Origin: Plectrocnemia conspersa
Taxonomy: Eukaryota > Arthropoda > Insecta > Trichoptera > Polycentropodidae
Reading direction: 5' to 3'
Assembly: GCA_009617715.1 (NCBI GenBank)
Contig: VTFK01000092.1
Span: 2,046,001-2,110,000, forward strand
DNA length: 64,000 nucleotides
Program-made: the position numbers and the translations under genes
The notes under the pieces: generated by a model
Told to the model about the DNA's origin: nothing
Database searches by the model: none
What the model saw: only the letters and a program-made list of their open reading frames with translations
In this document: in pieces, positions 1 through 12,992 of the stretch
How the letters are laid out: the number at the start of each line of letters is the position of its first letter
Numbering within the stretch: position 1 is the first letter of the stretch

Positions 1-449
1 TTGACCAGTAATAACATACACTTCCCCGGTGTACGTGTAATAACATACACTTCAATTAAAGTAAACATAATATATAACACAACTTTCTATACTAACCTTA
101 AAATCCTTCTAATACAAACAATTTAAGAGCATTTATTATACTTACCAAAAAATATATTTTGAATTACTATTAGTCTTATTTTATCTATTTATTTTCTTCT
201 TGTGTACCAGCTATGAATGGAAAAATTTAGTCGTTTTTTTTGTTGTTTCCTTGATCTATAAATTTGTAGTAGAATATGAAGTATATTTTATTTACAAATT
301 TTTAGTGAGACGCATAATTAAATATTAAGAACATAGACGAATTAATTTATGCTTAGACCAAAAATATTTTTTCAATTTTGCTTTGACATTTGATTAGTCA
401 GATGTCAAAGCTCAATCAACGTTTAATATTTTCTTATCAAATCGTCGTG
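1..449. other. AT-rich non-coding DNA upstream of ZF-A
   Basis: No coding region is visible. The motif AATAACATACACTTC occurs twice near the left edge (about 9-23 and 40-54). An inverted pair, CTTTGACAT and ATGTCAAAG, lies about 40-70 bases before the ZF-A start codon. Similar TGACAGATGTCA-type sequences occur just upstream of the start exons of ZF-B, C and D. Confidence 0.5.
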
Positions 450-1777
450 ATGTCATTTTCGTGTATCATTAAAAATGGTGAGATTTAAATAAATATTTTA
501 AGGACAATTTTAAATTGGTATAGGAATAATAGGGATAAGAAAAATCTAACATCAGATCAACTACGCAACCTCAACCTATAAATAATATATGTACGATATC
601 GTTAATACTAACCTAATTATAGAGCCAGCGGAAGCAGATAACGAAGAAACTTTTAACACGAACAATATTGAGGTAATACAAATATTAACATTAAATAATT
701 TTAAATTCCATAATGAACATATATTATTTTAGCATGAAGATGTTAAAAATGAGTCTAATAGCGAATATGAGGATAATAATAACAATGATGATATGCTTGA
801 AATAGGTTGGAAAAATATTTGAATTTGTAAAAAATATCAACGAAAATCACTCTTAATGTTAAATGTGTATTTTAGTGGTGCATGATATTAAAGAAGAACT
901 TAATAAAAATACTGATCATACGGAAGATTCATCTTTCAATGAGGTATTTTATTTTTGTAATTTTTTTTATTATATCAATATACAATCAATATAAATTAAA
1001 CATTCAATTTATGTTCAATAGCATGAACGTGAAAACGTCAAGAGCACAAAAACACCACGTAAAAATAAAAAAAAACACAAGAAACAACCAAAAAAAACCA
1101 ACTTCAATTGTGAAAAATGTAAAAAAACATTCAGACTCAAGCAAACCCTCGTTAATCACCTTTCGACTCATAGCAATTTTTATGACCACATGTGCGATAA
1201 GTGTGGAAAAGTATTTAAAACCAAAACATCTTGCTCAAATCATATGAAGATTCATCGTAATTCTTATGACTTTAAATGCGATCAATGTGGAATGACGTTT
1301 AAGTTTAAGCAACATATCCAAAATCATATTAAGATTCACAGTAATACTTTCAGTTACAAATGTGACCATTGTAAAAAATTATTTAAAACTAACTCGAGCT
1401 ATATCAAACATATAAAAATACATAGCGATTCTAATAACTTTCAATGCTTTCACTGCGGAAAAGCGTTTAAAACTAAGCAAATTCTCATAGATCATATAAA
1501 GATTCACAGCAATTCTTATGAATACAAATGTGATAAATGCGATAAAGTATTCAAAAGTAAACCGGGCCTTTTCAAGCATGCGTATAGTCATAAGCAGCTT
1601 AATTATAAATGTGATAAATGTAACAAAAAATTTAAAATTAAAGATAATCTTAAGGTTCATTTGCAAGTACATAGTGATTCTAATGACTACAAATGTGCCC
1701 GATGCGGAAAAGCATTCAAAGTTAAAGTTTATCTGACGAGACATATGAAAATTCATACTAAAATTAATATTTTATAA
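450..1777 (+). CDS. ZF-A: C2H2 zinc-finger protein, 8 fingers
   Basis: Inferred exons: 450-477, 623-672, 733-805, 876-943, 1022-1777, giving 324 residues. Each junction is GT-AG and the frame is continuous, with phases 1-0-1-0. The start exon encodes MSFSCIIKN and the split codon at its end gives Glu. Exons 2-4 encode an acidic, Asn-rich region with VKNE and IKEE motifs. The last exon opens with a Lys-rich basic stretch, then eight C2H2 fingers; the first begins NCEKC and lies upstream of the first Met in that exon. It is probably a nuclear DNA-binding protein; its targets are unknown. Linkers lack TGEKP and read like HSNSYEY. This is the most divergent of the six family members in the window, and the only one near the left edge. 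The finger exon is certain; the start exon is inferred by analogy with the paralogues. Confidence 0.82.
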
Positions 1778-2022
1778 ATATGTTACATGTAGAGATTTTT
1801 ATTGCTTATATGAGAATACTTTATAAAACAAATAATAACAATATTTAGCAAAATGTTATATGTTTAACCTATTATATTTAAGTAATATGTATACTCAATT
1901 ATAAGATTTTTGTTATACTCTCTTGAGTAATATTGCTATTTTAATTGATGTTATACTATTCGATATATTTTTATAACAGTTAATAAATATTTTTTCTACA
2001 TATATCTAGATTATAATCACTC

Positions 2023-2227
2023 TGTTGCGTGTAGGGATACGCGTGCTGGTTAGGTCTTAGGTCAATCCAAAAACACGTGTGCTGGTGTAACAGTTTTATT
2101 GAGCTCGGCGTGGTCCGACCGCTTTGTAACGACGATCGGAGCCGACTAACGTCAAAATTGGGTGCTTTCCCGAACGCCGTATGACGGCGTTCGCGAACGT
2201 GTGCAAACGGCGAAACGGGCGTCAACA
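2023..2227 (-). repeat. 3' LTR of the BEL/Pao element
   Basis: 205 bp, reading TGTTGACGCC to CGCAACA on the - strand. It differs from the 5' LTR at two positions. A run of G preceded by purines at 2228-2240 (- strand) is the plausible plus-strand primer site. Confidence 0.95.
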
Positions 2228-2768
2228 TACCCCCCACCATGAAACATTAGTTTCATAATGACGGGCACATCAGCGGGCCTTACAAGTGTTTGTCCTCACA
2301 TTACAAACTCTGTGAGGACGCGATGTTTGAAATAATACTAACACAGAATTACAATAAACATGACAATAAATAAAATTACAATAAACATGAAGAAAGAAAA
2401 GGAATGTTAGTAGTACTGTATAAGGTTGTAAAGATTAATGTTAGTAACACATACACATATACATTGGGATTGTTTGTACTATATTATTACTAAATACTAA
2501 CTACAAGCTTTCATTCATTTTTTGACAATTATTTAAATGTAAATTAAAACGGACACGAATTATTATAGTTAAAGGTTTGATTGTTAGCTAAATTTTAATT
2601 ATTTTGGTTTGCTACTTGGTTAAATTATAAACTTGGTTTGCCACATGGCTAAATTATAAATTTGGTTTGCTACATGGCTAAATTATAAATTTAATACATA
2701 TAGGAAACATGATACACATTTAAATTATTAATAAACAAAACACAAAATATAAAATTGCTTGCACTGCA

Positions 2769-5700
2769 CTAGCCTTTATTTGGCACAGCACACACTTTAG
2801 TTATTGGCCTTTTTATAGTGCCATTCTTTGTTTTAATCGTCACTACTCGAATTAGTCCATCAGCCCCTGGGTGAATTGCTTCAATGCGGCCGATCACCCA
2901 TTGCAATGGTGGTAGGTTGTCCTCCTTGACAACTACCATTTCGCCGATGGCAGGTTTGCAATCCACCGCTCGTACCCAGGTTCTTCTCCCTTGAAGCTCT
3001 GCCAAGTACTCGTTAGACCATCTTGTCCAAAACTCCTGCACTAGGTCCTGCATCAAATGGTATAAATTTGTCCCCCTAGAGCTGGAAGTATCCTGTTGAG
3101 GAAGAGCTGTTAAGGGGGTGCCGATCAGGAAGTGGCCCGGGGTTAAGGGATTCAGGTCTTGTGGATCACTCGACATTGGAGTCAATGGGCGAGAGTTAAG
3201 GCATGCCTCTACTTGGGTAATTAGTGTATAAAGGTTTTCGAATGTGTACATTGATGAGCCGAGTGTGCGACGCAGGTGGTGTTTTACACTCTTTACGGCG
3301 GCTTCCCATAGTCCACCCATGTGAGGAGCTCGTGGAGGAATGAACTGCCACTGTACTCCTAGAGAGGCTAGGTGGTCTGTTATTGCAGAACAGTTGGTTT
3401 TCTTTTGGATGAAAGATGTCATTTCACGCAACTGTCTATCGGCACCGACAAAGGTGGTCCCATTGTCTGAGAGAATGTTGTGTGGTTTTCCTCGTCGAGA
3501 AACGAATCTCTTAAGTGCGTTTATAAAGTCGGCAGTAGTCAGACTACTGACTAGTTCTAAATGTACAGCTTTAGTAGAAAGACACACCATTACACAAATA
3601 TATGCCTTGGTTACCTTAGCATTGCGATGCATTCCGGTTTTGATATTAACCGGGCCTGCATAGTCTATGCCGGTGTTAGTAAATGGTCTTGAAGGAGTAA
3701 CCCTAGAAGACGGTAAGTTTCCCATTATCTGTATTAATGGTCGGGGACAACAGCGAAAACACACTAGACACCTGGATAGAATGCTGCGAACTACACGTCG
3801 TCCGGCCAGTGGCCAAAATTGTTGACGCATCACTGTTAGGAGTGCTTGAGCTCCCAGATGTAAATGTGTTTCATGCAAATGTCTCACAATCAATGTAGTG
3901 AGGTGATGCTTAGGAGGCAAAATCATTGGATGGATTTGGGCTGAAGGTAATTTAGACCTTTGAAGTCGGCCTCCCACCCTTAGCACACCTGCATCAAAAA
4001 ATGGATTTAAGCTTAGCAGACGGCTTTTTGCATGAAGAGGTTTATTTAAACGCAGAGCTCTTATTTCTGTAGGAAATGTCTGCAGTTGAGCTAAGCCAAC
4101 TAGTGTTCTCGTAGCTCCGTCCAACTCAGAAACTAACAGTGGTCCGACAGTACGGTTCACTGAGTGTTTACAGTTATATATAAATCGTTTGACGTAGGCG
4201 ATCGTACGCTGCAATCGCAAAAACTTTGAAAAGCGATTCATTATGTCCCAGTCAGCCCCAACCAATGATGCAAAAACAAATGTATGTTTTACATCGGGGA
4301 TCTCTTTTGGGAGCACAATTGTTGATACCGGCCATTCACATTTGGATTTCGAAAGCCATTCAGGTCCGTGCCACCATAACCGACATGAGTGTAATTGAGA
4401 TGGAGGCACACCACGTGAGATCAGGTCAGCAGGATTGTCCTTTGAAAGGACATGTTTCCAAGAGTAAGCAGCAGACTGAATTTCTGCCACCCGGTTAGCT
4501 ACAAAGGTTGTCCACCGTGACGGCTGTCCGTTGAGCCAGTGTAGAACCACTGCTGAATCGGACCAACATGTAACTGTGGCTAATTTAAAATTTGTGAGTG
4601 ACTTGACTGAATCTACCAATTTGGTTAGTAATACTGCTCCACAGAGCTCAAGCCGAGGAATGGAAATTTTAGCCAACGGTGCGACTCGTGACTTTGAACA
4701 CAATAAATGAGAATCGGCATTACCGACCTCGTCCTTAGACAGAACATACAGACAAGCTCCATATGCAAGTTCAGAGGCGTCGCAAAATGCGTGGAGTTCG
4801 AAACTGTGCTGATTTGTCACTACGTGTCTTTGTATTTGAAGACTGTTCAAGGTAGTCAGCTCCTTCGCCTGTGATTTCCAAGCTCGCTGGATGTCAGAGG
4901 GTAATTCTGCATCCCAAGCAAGTTGTCTCTGCCATATTTGCTGCATCTGAAGTTTATTTATGACCGTAGCGGGCGCTACTAATCCTAATGGATCATAGAC
5001 TCTCGAAATTGTTGACAGAAATTGCCTTTTCGTGTATGCTACTGTGGGTTGACCTAGATTTACCTTAAAAGTTAGTATGTCTAGTTGACTATTCCAAACT
5101 AAGCCTAGCGTTTTTGACGTATCTTTCACGTCGAAGTGTTGGCTAGTGGAACTAGTTGAATTGTTTCTGAGATCCTTGTGGTTGGATCTCCACTTTTGCA
5201 ATGGAAAATGTGCTGCTGTTAGAGCAGTAGAGACACCGAGCATTATTCGCTTAGCTTCTGCTAATGTATTAGCTCCGGTTATAAGGTCGTCGACATAAAA
5301 ATGGGAACTGATAACTGTAGCGATTTCAGGATCGGCTGATTCGAGATCTAGTGCCACCTGGCGTAAACAGCGAGTTGCTAGAAAGGGAGCTGACGAAGTG
5401 CCATAAGTGACAGTATTGAGAACATAATGTCTTAACGGTTTAGTTGCATCAGTTCTCCAAACGATTCGTTGCAGGTCAGTGTAGGGCTGACGTATTTTAA
5501 TTTGTCTGTACATTTTTTTCAACATCAGCAGTTATTGCATACCGAAACCCGCGAAAACTCAACAAGATTTGCACTAGTGTGGGTTGGATGGTTGGTCCGA
5601 TCATTAAAATATCGTTAAGTGAGATTCGAAGAGGACTTTGCCGAGCCGTCGAAAACAACTCTGCACTTTGTAGTAGAACTGGCCTCTTTTATCACCGCAT

Positions 5701-7805
5701 GATGCGGCAAGTAATGATAAGTCTTAACGTTATCTTTGCTAGGTGGGAGACACTCGGACATATGTCCTAGCTGAATATATTCCTCAAGGAAATTGACATA
5801 CGAAGTACACAGATCCTTGTCTTGTTTGAGTCGTCGTTCCATTGTGTGGAAACGGCGTTCAGCAGCTGCCACTGAGCTGCCTAGACATGCAGGAGATTCT
5901 TTTAACGGCAATGTCACCGTGAATTGACCTGACTGATCTCTTTCAAAGGTCTCCTGAAAGAGTCTTTCACACTCCCTTTCCTCGTTTGAGAGATGTGCCT
6001 TAGGTTGTACTTCCTCAACCTGCCAAAACTTTTGTATCTGACTGTGAATGGCGTTCAGGGAAAGATGACAATTAGTAATGGTCGGTTGGATATCTTTCGG
6101 GTACGAAACCGTACCGGTCAACACCCAACCGAAAATGGTGTTTTGAATAATTGCCGGGCTGTCTTTACATAATAGCTGCCGCTCTGCCAGCAGGGACTGC
6201 CAAACTATGTTTGCGCCTAGCAGTACGTCGATTTCTCGACTTTTGTACCACAAAGGGTCAGCGAGAGTAATGTTTGTGGGAATCGAAGCGACGTTCGGGG
6301 ACTGATCGGCATGTGGTAGCTTATCAGCGATGCGATCTAAAATTAGAAATTGGTCAGCAAAGCAAAATTCCTGATTGCAAGACGACAAACGTGCCTTGAC
6401 TTGGTAGTCGACTTGCAACTGTTGGGCTTGGAGGCCAGAAATCGTCGCACTCGTGCGCGTTTTTTTTAATTTTAGCCTGGATGCTAGCCTATTTGTCACG
6501 TAATTTGATTGTGAGCCCGTATCTAGCAACGCACGGCACGGCACTGCCTTTCCATGCCGGTCCGAAATGTAGACGATTGCCGTTGCCAAAATAACCTCTG
6601 CTGACTGATTAAATAGTGAGGTCATTCTAGCTTGCTCGCCGCTTTCTGTTGCAGGTTTAGAATTTGCCTGCGAATAATTATGGCTGTCGCCACGTTGATG
6701 CGGATCGTGCAGCATAGTATGGTGCCTTGCATTGCAGATCCTACATCGCCCAGTATGGAAACATTTGGCTTTGTTGTGACCTGCCTGTAAGCAGTTGATG
6801 CAAACGTTAACTTTTCGCGCCAGTTCCAGTCGTCTTGGGATTGACAATTGTGAGAATTGTCTGCAGAAAGCTAGAGTAGGCATTTTGCAGTGCGGACATA
6901 AATTGCCATGTGATCTGTCCTTTGTATTGAGGAAGTTAGTTTTCGTAGGTGGCACTGGTCTTACTGCCCGAGAAGATGTGGAGGTGCTACCTCCTAGAGA
7001 TTGACCTCTTAGGGTGAGGAATTCCATGAGCTGTTTAAGGGTGGGCAAGGCAACATGAGTTTGTTGACTCTCCCATGCTTGTTTGGACAAGTCGTCTAAA
7101 CGCCGTACTACCAAACTCACCACGATGGCATCCCAAGTGTTTTGGCCTAGATTTTTAAGGGCTAAGATGTTCGCCTCAACAGTGTCTACCAGCTCTAACA
7201 GCGATTGCTGGGAAGCTACCTGAATTGGTTTCAGGTCTAACAGAGCAACTATGTGCACATTGACAATCAGCCTAACACTGTCGAAACGAGCCAGTACTCT
7301 CTTCCCACGCCGAATTGTAGTTTTCGGCGCTCAGTTGAAACGCTTCTATCACCCTGGCTGCGCTATCCTTAAGCGCATTTTTTAAGTGATGAAACTTGTG
7401 GATGTCACTTAGTTCGTTGTTATTATGTACCAGCTGACAATAAGTGTCGCGGAAGGCCACCCACTTTGTAAGACTGCCATCAAAACTCGGAATGCTGATT
7501 GATGGCAGCGTTAATTTTTGGTTAATTTGCTCCTGTCGCACTTCAGGTTGACGTTTTATGTATACTTTTGCCAAATTAAGGACCTCAAAGTACCTATCTT
7601 CAAAGGCCTCGACTTCCTCGTCATACCCTTCGGCATCCAGCAACCTAATTTGTTGCTGGACAGCGAGGAATCTGTCCAGCAGTGTACCAAAGCTGCTGAA
7701 CTTATCTCTGACCCTCTGTTCATTGACAGGATCAGCAGCTAGTAGTTTGCTAAACCTCGTTAGCTCACTTTTGAGGCACGCCCTACTGTTGGTCAACAAC
7801 TCCAT
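2769..7805 (-). pseudogene. BEL/Pao gag-pol, frame-disrupted
   Basis: Three reading frames cover one polyprotein. 7805-7272 is gag with a Pao-type N-terminal region. 7258-5615 holds a CINC-type zinc knuckle and a neighbouring Cys/His pair, the protease motif DTGS, and the start of reverse transcriptase. 5525-2769 holds the rest of RT with active site YVDD, RNase H, an HHCC-like zinc region, and the integrase core with Asp (TGIDYAG), Asp (SDNGTTF) and Glu (GGLWEAAV). Breaks lie near 7305 (between gag and the knuckle), near 5617, and in an A-run near 5517 just before the RT core. A Pao polyprotein is normally one open frame, so this copy should not make an intact product. All recognisable domains are present, so the lesions look recent. 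Confidence 0.95.
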
Positions 7806-8225
7806 GTTGTCGTTGACCGATGACTATCAATTAAAGTGTGTTTAATGGAGAGGAAGTTAGGTTAGGATGATCGACACTAACCTTTCTCTCCTGCTGGATG
7901 CGACTGCTTCCTGGGACTCGGCGTCCTGGTGGTGCTCCAGGTGATTTGACGGCAGCTTCCTGGGGCTAGACGTCCTGGCGCTGAGCTTCGGGGGACCAGA
8001 TCCTGGACCCGCTAGCTCTTTCCACGAGCGACTCGACGCTCCACTGCGTCACTTCGGGGACCAACTCCTGGACCCGCTGACTCGTCGAGGTGCTGTCCTA
8101 ACCTGACGGCTGGGTAGCGCTGCTCGGCTCCGCGTCTGTGAGTTCGTCCACGTGGTGGACGACCTCGAGGTTAAGACGATGTTTTCGGATTAGACCTTCG
8201 CGACGTGTAGGCGTCGTCTCACGTA

Positions 8226-8242
8226 TCCGGCTCGAAGGACCA
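8226..8242 (-). other. Primer-binding site, tRNA-Tyr type
   Basis: The + strand reads TCCGGCTCGAAGGACCA, which is the 3' end of eukaryotic tRNA-Tyr including the added CCA. The - strand element therefore has 17 nt able to pair with tRNA-Tyr, three bases inside the 5' LTR. Confidence 0.85.
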
Positions 8243-8245
8243 AAA

Positions 8246-8450
8246 TGTTGCGTGTAGGGATACGCGTGCTGGTTAGGTCTTAGGTCAATCCAAAAACACG
8301 TGTGCTGGTGTAACAGTTTTATTGAGCTCGGCGTGGTCCGACCGCTTTGTAACGACGATCGGAGCCGACTCACGTCAAAATTGGGTGCTTACCCGAACGC
8401 CGTATGACGGCGTTCGCGAACGTGTGCAAACGGCGAAACGGGCGTCAACA
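8246..8450 (-). repeat. 5' LTR of the BEL/Pao element
   Basis: 205 bp, the same as 2023-2227 except for two substitutions. It is followed on the + strand by the second CACTC target copy (8451-8455). Confidence 0.95.
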
Positions 8451-8635
8451 CACTCTATTGTCATATTAGTGTTCTATACATTTAAAAATCAGCAAAAACT
8501 ATACAAAAATAGTATAAATGTATAAAAATAAAAAACACATTATTAGTACTATACACATAATTTAATTAAAAAATATTACAAATCAGAAAACGCCTAAGAA
8601 CTTTTCTCACGATGGACCACCAGGAACGTCATTAA

Positions 8636-9215
8636 GAGAAGGGGGAGCAGGGAGGGGCATTTGCCCCCCTTTGAATGTATCCGGAAAAATACATGTCATT
8701 TAATGAAATACTATGACTCAATAAAATTGAAATATTAAAAAAACGACCACTGACTGGCCAACTTTTGCCCCGCTCCCTGGAAAAAGCTAAAATGACGTAC
8801 CTGAATATATACCAGAAATTCTTGGGTTATCCTTAAAAAAAGTGAGGAGATCTATTTCAATGAAATCATATCAAATACATTTTCGATGGTAGATATATAT
8901 TTTTACCAGTGAAAATATAATTTATATGGAATGTGCTAGTAAAATTATAAGATTTAAACTTTTCCATATCATTATTTATTTACATGTGATGTATAAATAC
9001 AGTGAATGTGTATTTTTCCAAAGTCCAAATACATTTTCATCAGTAGACTAGCGAAAATATAATTTAATTGATAGATACTAATATGCTGCTCTAAAATATC
9101 TATGAAACTTACTTTGACAGTTGCGAAACGTTCTTCTACTGTCAAACCCAAACCTAACCTGATAAAAGTTCTAAAACTAATTAAAGTTTTAGAACTTTCA
9201 TTAGGTCAAGTCCAC
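8636..9215. repeat. Copy of interspersed repeat R1
   Basis: This belongs to a repeat family found at least five times in the window. Hallmarks are a G-rich/TTTGCCCC segment, ATTTAATGAAATACTA, CGACCACTGACTGGCCAACT, repeated ACCAGTGAAAATATA blocks, and a terminal part with GACAGTTGCGAAACGTT and TTTTAGAACTTTCATTAGG. It has no coding capacity. Ends are approximate. Confidence 0.6.
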
Positions 9216-9737
9216 AATGCAAACTACGCCAAACCATTTAAAAATATTTATTAGTTAAAGAAAAATTTCATTTTCGCTTTAAATTTATTTAAATAAAAAT
9301 ATATTTGATGGGCGGTATTTTTTATAAACGCATAAGTGACATATATTTAAATGAATTGTTTTTGTATTGCTTATACGTAGGTATTTATGACAGTATTGAT
9401 TTATAATAGCGGGTAAAATATCACTGACAGCAAGCTATCCGATAATCGATAAAAAAACATTTAAGAGACTTACCTGTCATTATAGAAGTAAAAGGAGCTT
9501 ACCTACAGACGGTAACAAAGTCAATTAACCTCACCACCACCAGAAAATGTAATGTATCGGTGCAATGCACATTGCTTGAACTTCGAGATGGAGGGTCTAA
9601 AGGGCCGACACGCTTCTAGCACTGCTTCCACAAACGACGCCAAGGAGGATAAGTTGCAGCTGATCTGAAAAGACTAGTACTCACCGTCCAAGTAACTAAG
9701 AGAACGCGAAGACCAACAAAACCAGCATTTAAACAAA

Positions 9738-10017
9738 TAAGGTGAGCAGAAGTCCTCAAAAACTTTGTCCTCCTTGAACAAAAATGTCCGAGGTGATATT
9801 TTTTATCTCCTGCAGCATCCGCAAATAAATTTAAATTTCCGAAATAACTTTTTTTAGCTACCACAGCAATTTCTCCTCCTTTGTCCTCCTCAAACAAAAA
9901 TGTCTGAAATGACATTTTTTTAGCTCTCGCAGCAGTTTGTCTTCGACAAACCAAAGTTTTCGAGATGCCCTTTTTATTCTTAGTGTCCTTTGATATTTTC
10001 ATAATCTGGTCACCTTA
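9738..10017. mobile_element. MITE with TAAGGTGACC-type ends
   Basis: The left end reads TAAGGTGAGCAGA and the right end, inverted, TAAGGTGACCAGA. The interior is rich in GTCCTC and TTGTTC motifs, with repeated CTCCTTGAACAAAAATGTCC-like blocks. The same family occurs at 34233-34557 and, truncated, ending at 13526. Confidence 0.6.
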
Positions 10018-10798
10018 AAATAAAACGCCTGTCTCACTATGCAGCTACATCAAGAAAGACAGCATGAGAAGCTTTCTCCAGATGTTATGTCGATTGCATA
10101 TCTATGTATGATACGGATCATGCTCTAGGAGATTCAAGGCCAGGCTGACAAGTGCGTCAGTAAAATAAAAATCATTTTGATGATAATGAAATAATACGTT
10201 CCATTCTAAAAAGGAAATCAAAATATTGACGTGGAATCTGATACAACTAGAGGTATAGATTCATAAGTACAAAAACACCGAAACTTAGTCGAACCACACG
10301 TAATTATAAATGTGTCTTAACTTTATCCATCTCCGGAGGGACCGTCTCTCAAAGCTAAGCTTAGGAGCAGCAATATTTATTAAAAGTAGAAAAAACCGCA
10401 TATATAAAATAAAATTATATTAATTGTCGCGGAATATATAATTCTCCTGGACGAGTTGGTACGTTGCGATCTTGATGGTAAGTTTAGACGTGTGGTTTTA
10501 AAAGAATACTTTTAACCCTAGAATTGCATCGCTCTTTATTTACTTACTGGAAACGGATATGATTGTAATATTTCCAGTCATTTTTATTAGAGTGGAACCT
10601 GCATATAATTGACATAGCTTAATATGGGTAAATTTGTAACACTATACCAGGTTCATCATCTTCATTAAATACTATTTTAATTGATATTTTTATAATTATT
10701 ACTAATAATAATGAGAAATTTTAGTGTCTGTGTGCATTATAATAAAGGTAAACTTTATTATAATGCAGCATAAAGGTAAAGAAAATGATGATCTAGAT

Positions 10799-11025
10799 CA
10801 GGGCTCGGCAACCTATGACCCGCGGGTCACCAAGTGACCCGTTTGGTGATTTCAAGTGACCCATTTCAGTTCTGCAAATATCATTTTTTTTTAACGTGTT
10901 TCGATGTCACGACTAGACCACATATATGTTTGTTAGGACCAAAAATATTCACTGACCCGAATATTTTTTTTAATAGTCACATTTTAATTATTTTCCCCGC
11001 AGCCAAAAAAGGTTGCCGAGGCCTG
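10799..11025. mobile_element. hAT-type MITE, 227 bp
   Basis: Terminal inverted repeats CAGGGCTCGGCAACCT and AGGTTGCCGAGGCCTG match at 15 of 16 positions. The 8-bp flanks, ATCTAGAT and ATCTAGTC, match at 6 of 8, consistent with a hAT target duplication. The interior repeats the phrase 'gtgaccc'. Confidence 0.75.
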
Positions 11026-11423
11026 ATCTAGTCTCAAGTACTTTGTAATTGTTTTGAACATGTTCATTTACTTGTGAGGTCTTCCTATAGTTTTTAAACT
11101 CTAGATTCTAATCTATTTGTTCTCAAAAGTCAGTAGATAAAAACAAAAACATACAATTCACATGATTGCTGAGAACAGGATTGAATTAGATAGTTGAATA
11201 ATAAATAAAACACTAATAATACAGAAAAAATATAATTTAAAAACAGAGAGCCAGGTAAGGATTATATTACATAAAATATATATATTCATAACTACGTTAT
11301 CGTCTAATTCCTGTCAGGCGGTTTCAAATGTCCCGTCCATTTCTTGATAATCGACATATTTCACACGTCACCCTTTTTTTTATATTTTCCTGTATCTTTC
11401 AATTTTGTATAAAAAAAATGGCA

Positions 11424-12992
11424 TTATGGCCCTTCATTATGAGTTTTCATATGTAATGCAAGTGTTTTCTTATATTTGTATGTTTTACCACATTTTAAGC
11501 ATTCAAAGTTACGGGCGTCGCTATGAGTTACCATATGTATTAAATGTAAGCTTTTACATCGGAATGATTTTCCACATTCGTCACATTCAAAGGCACAAGC
11601 TGTGTTATGAAATTTTAAATGTAATGAAAGCTTGTTTCTAGTTTTAAATGATTTACCACAACTGTAACATTTAAAATCACGGGCATCGTTATGAGTTTGC
11701 ATATGAATTGAAAGATTTCTTTTCATTTTGTATGCCTTTCCACATTTTAAACATTCAAAGTCACGAGTATCATTATGAATTTTCATATGTACTGAGAGTG
11801 CATTTTTAGATTTAAACGATTTACCACATTTTGCACATTCAAATTTACGAGCATCGCTATGAGTTATCATATGATTTGAAAGTCGAGATTTAAATTGATA
11901 TGATTTTCCACATTCATTACAATTAAAGTGATGAGGATTGATATCAAATTTCATATGAAATGAAGGTGACTTTTTAGTTTCAAATGTGTTAGAATCAGAG
12001 TCAAAAGCATCATTATGAGTTTTAATATGTGATGAAAGTGTATTTTTAAATTTAAACGCTTTACCACATTTTTCACATTTAAAGTTACGAACATCACTAT
12101 GAGTTATCATATGTGTTGTAAGATGAGCTTTAGTTTGAAATGATTTTCTACATTCGATACACACATAGTCACAAGCATTGTTATGAGTTCTCATATGTAA
12201 TAAAAGTGATTTTTTATATTTTATTGCTTTACCACATTTTCCACATTCAAAGTTGCAGACATTGCTATGAGTCATCATGTGTGTTGAAAGGTCACTTTTA
12301 CGTCGGAATGATTTTCCACATTCGTCACATTCAAAGTCACGAGCATTGCTATGAGTTTGCATATGTTTTGAAAGTATATCTCTAGATTTAAAAGTTTTAT
12401 TGCATTTTTCACATTCAGGGTATTTACCATTGTTATGTGTAACCATATGCCGTGAAAGTCTAAATTTAAATTTAAATGCCTCTCCACATATGTTACATTC
12501 AAATTTATAAGAATCGATGTTTATGTCAAAAGCAGGTTTTCCCCATTCTTGCTTCTAAAATTTTAATCATGTTTTTTAGATCTTTTAAATATTTAATTAC
12601 ATAGAAATAATAAACTATTTAACTATTACTTGCGTTGCCACATCGGCATTTGAATGTTGATTAGATAAAATGTCCACACCGATCTTATTCATTTTACGTA
12701 TATTATCTTTAACGTCGTGCATTTCTGAAATCACATAACAATCGATAATTAAAATATATTGAAATGTAACAGAATGCAGAATGTATTATTAAGTATGTCG
12801 AACCTATTTCCAACATGTGATCTTTGTCGTCTATATATGTATCTTCACAGCTTTCATTATATTCGCGTTTTACAAGAAACTAGAATTTTTTTAGAAATGT
12901 TACATTCTATGTTGTCACATATAACAATCTATTTACCTTAACTTTGCAGTCAGGCGAATCAATTGTTTCTTTGTCATGTTCGATATCTGGTT
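11424..12992 (-). CDS. ZF-B: C2H2 zinc-finger protein, 12 intact fingers, start codon apparently lost
   Basis: Exons on the - strand: 12992-12937, 12879-12804, 12724-12630 and 12554-11424, all GT-AG and in frame. They encode EPDI/KPDI-type acid residues, then a VKRE motif, then EMHDVKDN and the LSNQHSNADVATQ segment shared with ZF-C and D. The finger exon has 13 finger units; one (about 12000, residues SDSNTFETKK) has lost its cysteines. Linkers are HSDARNF-like instead of TGEKP. The expected 28-nt start exon lies at about 13182-13154, but the base triplet matching the paralogues' ATG is ACG, and there is one extra nucleotide. It may start at an internal Met in exon 4, use an unseen upstream exon, or be decaying. 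The finger frame itself is fully open. Confidence 0.78.

Larger units (their letters stand above)
2023..8450 (-). mobile_element. BEL/Pao LTR retrotransposon, full length but with broken frames
   Basis: The element lies on the - strand between two 205-bp LTRs that start TG and end CA. It is flanked by an exact 5-bp duplication, CACTC (2018-2022 and 8451-8455), the size expected for BEL/Pao. Next to the 5' LTR is a 17-nt primer-binding site; next to the 3' LTR is a G-rich polypurine tract (2228-2240). Internal coding order on the - strand is gag, zinc knuckle, aspartic protease, reverse transcriptase, RNase H, integrase, as in Pao-type Gag-Pol. The LTRs differ at only two positions, so insertion is recent, yet the coding region has at least three frame breaks. 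The interior is clearly richer in GC than the surrounding DNA. No envelope gene is seen. About 540 bases between the pol stop and the 3' LTR are non-coding. Confidence 0.96.

Noticed and set aside
9616..10002. 128-codon - strand frame
   Set aside because: Mostly covered by the TAAGGTGACC MITE at 9738-10017. Its repeated residues follow the DNA repeat, not a protein pattern.
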